Shown one piece after another: positions 51,738-58,576 of a stretch of DNA of 64,000 nucleotides; within the stretch, counting starts at the first letter, position 1, and each line of letters begins with the position of its first letter. The DNA lies in the NCBI GenBank assembly GCA_963811885.1, contig CAWETB010000012.1, positions 62,001 through 126,000 of the forward strand. Direction: 5' to 3'. Below the pieces are notes generated by a model, which saw nothing but the letters and a program-made list of their open reading frames with translations, did not search any database and was not told the DNA's origin. The translations under genes and the position numbers were made by a program. The stretch comes from Gaiellasilicea sp963811885. Its GTDB lineage: Bacteria > Actinomycetota > Thermoleophilia > Gaiellales > Gaiellaceae.

Positions 51738-52132
51738 TGGCAGAGCAGGCGCAGTACCTCGGCACCGGGAAGCGCAAGACCTCGGTCGCGCGCGTGATCC
51801 TCCGCCCGGGCGACGGCAAGACGTGGTTCAACGGCCGGACACTCGAGGACTACTTCCCGCGGGCGACGCACCGCACGCTGGCGCTCGCGCCGCTGAAGAC
51901 GGCCGGCGTCGAGGGGACGTTCGACATCCGCGTCCGCGTTCACGGGGGAGGCCCCTCCGGCCAGGCCGGAGCCGTGCGCCACGGGATCGCCCGTGCGCTC
52001 GTCGAGGCCGATCCGGAACTGCGCGTGCCGCTCAAGCGCGAGGGCTTCCTCACCCGCGACGCCCGCGTCGTCGAGCGCAAGAAGGCCGGGCTGCACAAGG
52101 CCCGCAAGGCCCCGCAGTTCTCCAAGCGATAA
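51737..52132 (+). CDS. rpsI: 30S ribosomal protein S9
   Basis: A 131-residue S9: YLGTGKRKTSVARVILRPGD, GGGPSGQAGAVRHGIARALV and the basic C-terminal tail GLHKARKAPQFSKR, which reaches the P-site tRNA. GTG 51737 overlaps the rplM stop. glmM follows 9 nt later. Confidence 0.97.
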   Translation: MAEQAQYLGTGKRKTSVARVILRPGDGKTWFNGRTLEDYFPRATHRTLALAPLKTAGVEGTFDIRVRVHGGGPSGQAGAVRHGIARALVEADPELRVPLKREGFLTRDARVVERKKAGLHKARKAPQFSKR

Positions 52133-52141
52133 CCGCCCGGC

Positions 52142-53401
52142 TTGCGCCGGTACTTCGGGACTGACGGCGTCCGTGGCGTCGTCGGCGAGGATCTGACCGC
52201 CGAGCTCGTCGAGCAGCTGGGCAAAGCATCGACGCTCTGGTCGGGGCGCGGCCGCGTCTTCGTCGGCCGCGACACGCGCGGCTCGGGGCCGGAGCTCGAA
52301 GAGGCGTTCGCGCGCGGCGTCGTCGCGGCCGGCGGCAATGCGGTGCTCGCCGGCGTCCTGCCGACGCCCGCGGTGGCGCTGCTCGCGCTCGACCTCGGCG
52401 TCGTCATCTCCGCCTCGCACAACCCGCCCGAGTACAACGGGGTCAAGTTCTTCGACAAGAACGGCCGCAAGCTGAGCGACGCCTCCGAGGAGGAGATCGA
52501 GGGGCTGCTCGACGCGCCCGAGCGCGGCGGCGGCTCGATCGACCGGGTCGACGTCTACACCGAGAGCTACCTCGACCACGTGCTCGAGCGCTTCGGCAAC
52601 GACCTCACCGGCCTGCGGCTCGGCGTCGACTGCGCCAACGGCGCCTACGCCGGGATCGCGCCGGAGGCGTTCGAGCGGCTCGGCGCCGAGGTGACCGCGA
52701 TCGGCGACGCGCCGAACGGCGAGAACATCAACGACGGCTGCGGCGCCACCGACCTCGCGCTGTTGCAGGAGACCGTCCGCGAGCGCGGACTCGATCTCGG
52801 GGTCGCGTTCGACGGCGACGGCGACCGGATGCTCGCGGTCGACGGCGACGGCAACGCGGTCGACGGCGACCAGATCCTCGCGGTGCTCGCGCTCCATCTG
52901 GACGTCGACCTCGTCGCGGTGACCGTGATGACGAACCTCGGCTTCCACCGGCTGATGGACGAGCGCGGCGTGCGCGTCCTGACGACGCCGGTCGGCGACC
53001 GCTACGTGCTCGAGGCGCTCCGCCGCGAGAACGGGATCCTGGGCGGCGAGCAGTCGGGCCACGTGATCTGCCTGCGCGACCATGTCACCGGCGACGGCCT
53101 GGCCGCGGCGCTCCTTCTCTGCGACGCCGTGCGTGGCCGTACGCTCGCCGAGGCGGTGGCCGTGATGCCCCGCTACGCGCAGGCGAAGGAGAACGTTCGT
53201 GTCTCACGGCGGGAAGTGCCGCAAGAGGCTCTCGCGGAGGCCGAGCGACTCAATCAGGAGCTGAACGGGTCGGGCCGCGTCCTCGTCCGTGCGTCGGGCA
53301 CGGAGCCGCTCATCCGCGTCCTCGGCGAGGCCGAAACGGAGGAGAAAGCCCTGGAATACTGTGCTAGGATCGCAACCCTCGTGAAGAGGGAGCTCGGCTA
53401 G
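52142..53401 (+). CDS. glmM: Phosphoglucosamine mutase
   Basis: GlmM interconverts glucosamine 6- and 1-phosphate for UDP-GlcNAc synthesis. The 419-residue protein has RRYFGTDGVRGVVGEDLTAE, the phosphoserine loop VISASHNPPEYNGVKFF, the metal loop VAFDGDGDRMLAVDGDG and the phosphate loop VLVRASGTEPLIRVLGE. TTG 52142 is the only start before the conserved N-terminus. It is followed by glmS, the step before it in the pathway. Confidence 0.95.
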   Translation: MRRYFGTDGVRGVVGEDLTAELVEQLGKASTLWSGRGRVFVGRDTRGSGPELEEAFARGVVAAGGNAVLAGVLPTPAVALLALDLGVVISASHNPPEYNGVKFFDKNGRKLSDASEEEIEGLLDAPERGGGSIDRVDVYTESYLDHVLERFGNDLTGLRLGVDCANGAYAGIAPEAFERLGAEVTAIGDAPNGENINDGCGATDLALLQETVRERGLDLGVAFDGDGDRMLAVDGDGNAVDGDQILAVLALHLDVDLVAVTVMTNLGFHRLMDERGVRVLTTPVGDRYVLEALRRENGILGGEQSGHVICLRDHVTGDGLAAALLLCDAVRGRTLAEAVAVMPRYAQAKENVRVSRREVPQEALAEAERLNQELNGSGRVLVRASGTEPLIRVLGEAETEEKALEYCARIATLVKRELG

Positions 53402-53487
53402 CCCGCGACGATGCGGGAGGTGCGCCGGGCTCTTCCGCGTTCTCGGACGCGTTTTCCGGTTTTACAGTTCGGAGATGGGGGCTATGC
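53402..53487 (+). other. glmM-glmS intergenic region
   Basis: The 86 nt hold a short hairpin CCCGC-6-GCGGG (53402-53417), a possible TTCTCG-17-TACAGT promoter and GGAG 13 nt before ATG 53488. No glmS ribozyme core was recognised. Confidence 0.35.
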
Positions 53488-55314
53488 ATGTGCGGAATCA
53501 TCGGATACGTCGGGCCGAGGGAGTGCAAGCAGCTCCTGATCCAGGGTCTCGAGCGGCTCGAGTATCGCGGCTACGACTCCGCCGGGATCGCGCTCCGCGA
53601 GGCTGACGGGCTCGAGTACGTCCGCGCCGTCGGCAACCTCCAGAACCTGAAGGAGGCCGCGGGTCCGAACGGCTCCAAGTCCAGGCACGGCCTCGGCCAC
53701 ACGCGCTGGGCGACGCACGGCGGCGTCACGGAGGCGAACGCGCACCCGCTGACCGGCTGCGACGGCTCGAAGATGTCGATCGTCCTGAACGGGATCGTCG
53801 AGAACTACCGCGAGCTGCGCGAGGGCCTGATCGCCGACGGGCACACGTTCTCCTCCGAGACCGACGCCGAGACCGTCTCGCACCTGATCGAGCGCCACTA
53901 CGAGGGCGATCTCACGGAGGCGGTCCGGCGCACGTTCGCCGAGCTCGAGGGCCACTTCACCTTCGTCGTCATCCACCACGACCACCCCGACCTGCTCGTC
54001 GCCGCGCGCCACCAGACGCCGCTCGTGGTCGGGATCGGCAACGGCGAGATGTTCCTCGCGTCGAATGCGGCCGCGTTCCTGAAGGAGACGCGCCAGGTGC
54101 AGTTCCCCGACGACGGCGACATCGTCACGATCACCCCCGCGGGCTCTGTCTTCACCCGCGTCGACGGCTCCCAGGTCGAGCACGACCCGGTCGAGCTCGA
54201 CTGGGACGACGAGGGCGCCGAGAAGGGCGGCTACGAGACGTTCATGCTCAAGGAGATCTACGAGCAGTCCGAGGCCGTCGCCGAGACGATCGGCGACCGC
54301 GTCCGTCACGGCACGCTCGTGCTCGAAGGACTCGGGCATTCCGAGGAGGAGCTCAAGGAGCTGCGCCGGATCGTCATCCTCGCGTGCGGCACCGCGTACC
54401 ACGCCGGGGTCGTCGGCCGGTACGTGATCGAGGAGTGGGCGAGGATCCCCGTCGAGCCGGACATTGCCTCCGAGTGGATCTACCGCAACCCCGTGATCGA
54501 CAAGGACACGCTCGTGATCGGGATCTCGCAGTCGGGCGAGACGCGCGACACGATCGAGGCGATGAAGCTCGCCCGCGAGAAGGGCGCCCGCACCGTGGCG
54601 ATCACGAACATGATGGGCTCGCAGATCACCCGCGAGGTCGACTCCGTCCTCTACACCCGTTGCGGGCTCGAGGTCGGTGTCGCCGCGTCGAAGACGTTCA
54701 CGGCTCAGGTCTCGCTGCTCTATCTCGTCGCCCTGAAGCTGGCGCAGATCCGCGGGACGATGGAGCCGGGAGAGCTCTCGTTCATCCTGGACAAGGTCTA
54801 CGACCTGCCGAAGAAGATCGACAAGTTCCTCGACGGCGACCATCCGATCGAGGAGATCGCCCAGCGGTTCGCCGACAAGCCCTTCTTCTTCTACCTCGGC
54901 CGCCACATCGGCCTGCCCGTCGCGCTCGAGGGCGCGCTGAAGCTGAAGGAGATCAGCTACATCCCGACCGAGGCGTACTCGGCCGGCGAGATGAAGCACG
55001 GGCCGATCGCCCTGCTCGACGAGGACACGCCTGTGGTCGTCGTCGCCACCGATATCCACGTCTACGACAAGCTCGTCTCGAACATCCAGGAGGTCCGCGC
55101 GCGGGGTGCGCACGTGATCGCGATCGCGACCGACGGGAACGAGGACATCCAGCACCACGCCGACGACGTCATCTACGTCCCGAAGACGCCGAACTTCCTG
55201 CAGGCCGTGCTCGCCATCATCCCGCTGCAGCTGTTGGCCTACCGGATCGCGCGCCTGCGCGGCCACAACGTCGACCAGCCGCGCAACCTGGCGAAGACCG
55301 TCACGGTCGAATAG
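53488..55314 (+). CDS. glmS: Glutamine-fructose-6-phosphate aminotransferase (isomerising)
   Basis: GlmS makes glucosamine 6-phosphate. The intact 608-residue protein starts MCGIIGYVGPRECKQLLIQG with the N-terminal nucleophile Cys, has HTRWATHGGVTEANAHPL, and two SIS domains (ILACGTAYHAGVVGRYVIEE; FYLGRHIGLPVALEGALKLK), ending with the conserved DQPRNLAKTVTVE. ATG 53488 places Cys at position 2, as needed after Met removal. Confidence 0.97.
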   Translation: MCGIIGYVGPRECKQLLIQGLERLEYRGYDSAGIALREADGLEYVRAVGNLQNLKEAAGPNGSKSRHGLGHTRWATHGGVTEANAHPLTGCDGSKMSIVLNGIVENYRELREGLIADGHTFSSETDAETVSHLIERHYEGDLTEAVRRTFAELEGHFTFVVIHHDHPDLLVAARHQTPLVVGIGNGEMFLASNAAAFLKETRQVQFPDDGDIVTITPAGSVFTRVDGSQVEHDPVELDWDDEGAEKGGYETFMLKEIYEQSEAVAETIGDRVRHGTLVLEGLGHSEEELKELRRIVILACGTAYHAGVVGRYVIEEWARIPVEPDIASEWIYRNPVIDKDTLVIGISQSGETRDTIEAMKLAREKGARTVAITNMMGSQITREVDSVLYTRCGLEVGVAASKTFTAQVSLLYLVALKLAQIRGTMEPGELSFILDKVYDLPKKIDKFLDGDHPIEEIAQRFADKPFFFYLGRHIGLPVALEGALKLKEISYIPTEAYSAGEMKHGPIALLDEDTPVVVVATDIHVYDKLVSNIQEVRARGAHVIAIATDGNEDIQHHADDVIYVPKTPNFLQAVLAIIPLQLLAYRIARLRGHNVDQPRNLAKTVTVE

Positions 55315-55331
55315 GACGCGGGCTGCTCCTT

Positions 55332-55958
55332 GTGCTCGCCGCGCTCGCGTTGAGCAGCTGCGGAGGCGGCGACGATCGTCCCGCCGACGGCGACCTCGCG
55401 CGCGCGGCGGGCCGTGGTGACCTGGAGGCGGTGAACGATCTGCTCCGGCGCGGCGCCTCGCCCGACGACCGCGGCGAGGGCGGCCGGACGGCGGTCACCG
55501 CAGCGGCGTATGCGGGCGCGCCCGCGGTCGTCCGGGCTCTCGTGGACGCGGGAGCGGACGTCGACCTCCAGGACGAGACCCGCTCGAACGCGTTCCTCGC
55601 GATGGGTGAGACCGGCGACGTCGACGTGCTGCGCGAGGTGCTCCGCGGCGATCCCGACCTCACGCGCACCAATCGCTTCGGCGGCACGGCGCTGATCCCA
55701 GCGGCCGATCGCGGGCACGTGGAGATGGTGCGGGCGCTGCTGCAGACCGACGTCGACGTCGACCACGTCAACGATCTCGGCTGGACGGCGCTGCTCGAGG
55801 CCGTGATCCTCGGCGACGGCGGTCCCGCGCATCAGGAGATCGTCCGGCTCCTCGTCGCCGCCGGTGCGCGCACCGACCTCGCCGACCGCGACGGGGTGAC
55901 GCCGCTCGAGCACGCCCGGAGCCGCGGCTACGACGAGATCGCCGCCCTGCTCGGCTAG
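55332..55958 (+). CDS. Ankyrin-repeat lipoprotein
   Basis: About 208 residues. A lipoprotein signal with lipobox ALSSC is followed by five ankyrin repeats (e.g. DGDLARAAGRGDLEAVNDLL; GRTAVTAAAYAGAPAVVRAL; FGGTALIPAADRGHVEMVRA; GVTPLEHARSRGYDEIAALL). The start is uncertain: GTG 55332 leaves a very short signal, and the open frame extends upstream to GRIGRGLLLVLA without a start codon. It lies right after glmS and ends on a CTAG shared with the convergent gene. Confidence 0.7.
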   Translation: MLAALALSSCGGGDDRPADGDLARAAGRGDLEAVNDLLRRGASPDDRGEGGRTAVTAAAYAGAPAVVRALVDAGADVDLQDETRSNAFLAMGETGDVDVLREVLRGDPDLTRTNRFGGTALIPAADRGHVEMVRALLQTDVDVDHVNDLGWTALLEAVILGDGGPAHQEIVRLLVAAGARTDLADRDGVTPLEHARSRGYDEIAALLG

Positions 55959-56161
55959 TAGAAGTCGGGATCCTCGGGCGGGTCGTTCCGGTCGATCATC
56001 CCGTACTCCATCGCCTTCCAGATCGCGAAGGTGATCATCGGCGGGACGAGCAGCACGAACGGGTTCAGCAGCGCGAGTGCGAGCCAGATGAACGGAATGG
56101 ACGCGTAGACGCTCCAGCGGCGCAGACGGTCGCCCCGGATCTGTTCGATGCGCTCGACCAT
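55955..56161 (-). CDS. Small two-helix membrane protein
   Basis: A 68-residue protein: MVERIEQIRGDRLRRWSVYA, hydrophobic IPFIWLALALLNPFVLLVPP and TFAIWKAMEYGMID, acidic tail DPPEDPDFY. ATG 56161 was chosen because TGAGG lies 7 nt upstream. It follows the coiled-coil gene by 7 nt. Function unknown. Confidence 0.65.
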   Translation of the reverse strand: MVERIEQIRGDRLRRWSVYASIPFIWLALALLNPFVLLVPPMITFAIWKAMEYGMIDRNDPPEDPDFY

Positions 56162-56168
56162 GCGGGCC

Positions 56169-56525
56169 TCAGGCAACGCTCTTCCTCCGTCGCAGGCGGG
56201 CAAGCTCGTCGTCATGGTCGGCGGGGCCACCGAGGACCTCGTCGTAGAGAGCCTGGGCGGCGGCGAGAAGGCTGCCGGCGCGGCCCGCGAGCGAGGCCTC
56301 GCGTGCGGTCAGCGCACGCTCGCGATCGACCAGCTCAGCCTCGAGCGCCTCGAGCGCGTCCAGGGACGCACTCGAGGTCAGCTCGGGCGTGGGCGGCGGG
56401 ACAACTGCTCGCTCCAGCGCGCTGTCGACACGCTCGAAGGCGACTTCGAGCGTGGTCGGCTCGGCCCATTCGAGGCCGAGGTGGGCGCGGAGGCCGGTTC
56501 CGAAATCTGCGGTCAATTCGTGCAT
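56169..56525 (-). CDS. Hypothetical coiled-coil protein
   Basis: A 118-residue soluble protein with a heptad-rich centre (LDALEALEAELVDRERALTA) and basic C-terminus. No family recognised. It probably forms an operon with the small membrane protein downstream. Confidence 0.6.
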   Translation of the reverse strand: MHELTADFGTGLRAHLGLEWAEPTTLEVAFERVDSALERAVVPPPTPELTSSASLDALEALEAELVDRERALTAREASLAGRAGSLLAAAQALYDEVLGGPADHDDELARLRRRKSVA

Positions 56526-56567
56526 CGGTAGGACTAAGGACGCCGGTCCGGCCTAACTCTTGCGCGG

Positions 56568-56573
56568 TACCCT
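56568..56573 (+). promoter_or_regulatory. -10 box (TACCCT) of fdhD
   Basis: TACCCT ends 6 nt before GTG 56580. Confidence 0.45.
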
Positions 56574-56579
56574 CAGCAA

Positions 56580-57356
56580 GTGACCGCGCTCCCGAACTCG
56601 ACGGCGCGCGTCCAGGTCACCCGCGTGCCGGGCGCGGTGGTGGACGACGTCGTCGCCGTCGAGGAGCCGCTCGAGATCCGGATCGCCGGCGTCCCCGTCG
56701 CGGTGACGATGCGGACCCCCGGCCACGACGAGGAGCTCGCGCTCGGTTTCTGCCTCTCGGAGGGGCTGCGGCCGCTCGAAGCCCGCGTTCCCGACGATCT
56801 GGCCGCGAACACGGTCGAGGTCGACGCGCCCGGCGCAGACGTCGGCCGCCTGCAGCGCAGCTTCTACACCTCCTCCTCGTGCGGCGTCTGCGGCAAGGGC
56901 GCGCTCGAGGCCGTCGCAGTCGAGGCGCCGCGCGTCGACAGCGACCTGCACGTCGGCGCCGCGCTCGTCGCGCAGCTTCCGGATCGGCTGCGAGCGGGGC
57001 AGGCCGCGTTCGAGGCGACCGGCGGGCTGCACGCGACCGGGCTCTTCTCGGCCGACGGCGAGCTGCTCTGCGTGCGCGAGGACGTCGGCCGCCACAACGC
57101 GCTCGACAAGGTCGTCGGCCGCGCGTTCCTCGACGGCCTCCTGCCACTGTCCCGCTCGATCCTCTGCGTCAGCGGCCGGCTCTCGTTCGAGCTCGTCCAG
57201 AAAGCGGCGGTCGCCGGCTGTCCGCTGCTCGTCGCCGTCGGCGCGCCTTCGTCGCTCGCGGTCGAGCTCGCAGCCGACCGCGGGATCACGCTCTGCGGCT
57301 TCGTCCGCGGCGGCTCGCTGAACGTCTACACCGAGCAGTGGCGGATCGTTCGGTAA
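56580..57356 (+). CDS. fdhD: Formate dehydrogenase accessory sulfurtransferase FdhD
   Basis: FdhD passes sulfur from a cysteine desulfurase to the molybdenum cofactor of formate dehydrogenase. The 258-residue protein has EEPLEIRIAGVPVAVTMRTP, the reactive-cysteine loop SSSCGVCGKGALEAVAVEA and CVREDVGRHNALDKVVGRAF. It is next to mobA and close to the formate dehydrogenase genes it serves, on the opposite strand. Confidence 0.94.
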   Translation: MTALPNSTARVQVTRVPGAVVDDVVAVEEPLEIRIAGVPVAVTMRTPGHDEELALGFCLSEGLRPLEARVPDDLAANTVEVDAPGADVGRLQRSFYTSSSCGVCGKGALEAVAVEAPRVDSDLHVGAALVAQLPDRLRAGQAAFEATGGLHATGLFSADGELLCVREDVGRHNALDKVVGRAFLDGLLPLSRSILCVSGRLSFELVQKAAVAGCPLLVAVGAPSSLAVELAADRGITLCGFVRGGSLNVYTEQWRIVR

Positions 57357-57880
57357 CCGGCGTCCTGCTCGTCGGCGGGGCGTCGGCGCGGTTCGGCTCG
57401 CCGAAGGCGCTGGCCCGGTTCGGTGACGAGACGCTCGCCGAGCGCGCGTGGCGAACGCTCGGGGAGGCGTTTCCCGCTCGGCTGGCGGTCGGGAAGGGCG
57501 AGCTCGAGCTGCCGTTCCCCGTCGTCGTGGAGCCGCCGGAGCCGCAGGCGCCGCTCGTCGGCGTCATCGCCGGGCTCCGCGCCGCCGCCACCGAGGTCGC
57601 AGTCTTCCTCCCGGTCGACTGCCCGCTGGTGACGCCGGAGCTCCTGCGCGAACTGGGCGCGGGTGCGGCCGTCACCCAGACCGGGCCGCTGCCGGGCGCC
57701 TACTCGAAGTCCGACCTGCCTGAGCTCGAACGGCGGCTCCGCTCGGGCGAGTGGTCACTGCGCGGAGTCAATCCACGCGTGCTCGAAGCCGATCCGCGGC
57801 TGCTCGCGAACGCGAACACGCCGGCCGAGCTGTCAGCGCTCGAACAGGACCTCGCCGCTCTCGATCACGACCGGGCCTGA
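57338..57880 (+). CDS. mobA: Molybdenum cofactor guanylyltransferase
   Basis: MobA attaches GMP to molybdopterin to give the MGD cofactor of formate dehydrogenase. The 180-residue protein has the nucleotide-binding loop GVLLVGGASARFGSPKALAR and the metal-binding VFLPVDCPLVTPELL. GTG 57338 overlaps fdhD by 19 nt. Its 3' end overlaps the convergent birA by 48 nt, the longest antisense coding overlap in the window. Confidence 0.87.
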   Translation: MADRSVTGVLLVGGASARFGSPKALARFGDETLAERAWRTLGEAFPARLAVGKGELELPFPVVVEPPEPQAPLVGVIAGLRAAATEVAVFLPVDCPLVTPELLRELGAGAAVTQTGPLPGAYSKSDLPELERRLRSGEWSLRGVNPRVLEADPRLLANANTPAELSALEQDLAALDHDRA

Positions 57881-58576
57881 GCTCGTGGCGACGGCGAGCC
57901 GGCCGTCGCGCGTGATCATCTGCGCGGTGCCTGCAACCCCGTCGAGCGTCACGCGCCTGCCGCGGAGGAAGTCGCGGGCGCCGAGATCCTCGTACAGCGC
58001 AGCGAGCCCGTCCTCGCGCCACGCGTCGTACCGGTTCTCGAGCTCCAGCAGCAGGTCGGCCAGGAGCTCGCCCCGCTCGGACTCCCGGCCCGTCACCGAG
58101 TAGAGCGAGCCGGCGGCGACCTTCGTGTCTGCCGGGAGCTCGCCGGGCCGCTGGTTGACGTTGATCCCGATCCCGAGCACGACCGCGCCGTCCTTCAGCT
58201 CGGCGAGCACGCCCGCGACCTTGCGGCGGTTGAGCATGACGTCGTTCGGCCACTTGATCTGCGCCGCGAGCCCCGTCGCCCGTTCGACCACGACCGCGAC
58301 CGCGACGCCCGCGAGGAGCGTCAGCTCGGCCGCGCGGCGCTCCGGCGGCGGGCGCAGTAGCGTCGAGACGAGCAGCGAGGAGCCTGCCGGCGCCTCCCAG
58401 CGGCGGCCCATTCGTCCCCGCCCCTCCGTCTGTTCCTCCGCCACCGCAACCGCGCCTTCGGGCTGGTCGGCGTCGAGCATCCGCTGCGTGGTCTCGGTCT
58501 GCTCGGCGTAGAGATAGGGACGCCCGAAGCGGCCGCGCAGCAGCGGCTCGGCGACGGCGGGTGCGAGCGTGGTCAA
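57833..58576 (-). CDS. birA: Biotin-[acetyl-CoA-carboxylase] ligase
   Basis: BirA biotinylates carboxylases. The 247-residue protein lacks the N-terminal repressor HTH, so it is a monofunctional ligase: VAEEQTEGRGRMGRRWEAPA (ATP/biotin loop), IKWPNDVMLNRRKVAGVLAE and VVLGIGINVNQRPGELP. TTG 58576 overlaps the fdhA stop as TTGA, so it may be read with the formate dehydrogenase operon. Confidence 0.92.
   Translation of the reverse strand: MTTLAPAVAEPLLRGRFGRPYLYAEQTETTQRMLDADQPEGAVAVAEEQTEGRGRMGRRWEAPAGSSLLVSTLLRPPPERRAAELTLLAGVAVAVVVERATGLAAQIKWPNDVMLNRRKVAGVLAELKDGAVVLGIGINVNQRPGELPADTKVAAGSLYSVTGRESERGELLADLLLELENRYDAWREDGLAALYEDLGARDFLRGRRVTLDGVAGTAQMITRDGRLAVATSSGPVVIESGEVLFER

Noticed and set aside
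53402..53487. glmS ribozyme upstream of glmS
   Set aside because: The 86-nt space is too short and no ribozyme core was recognised.
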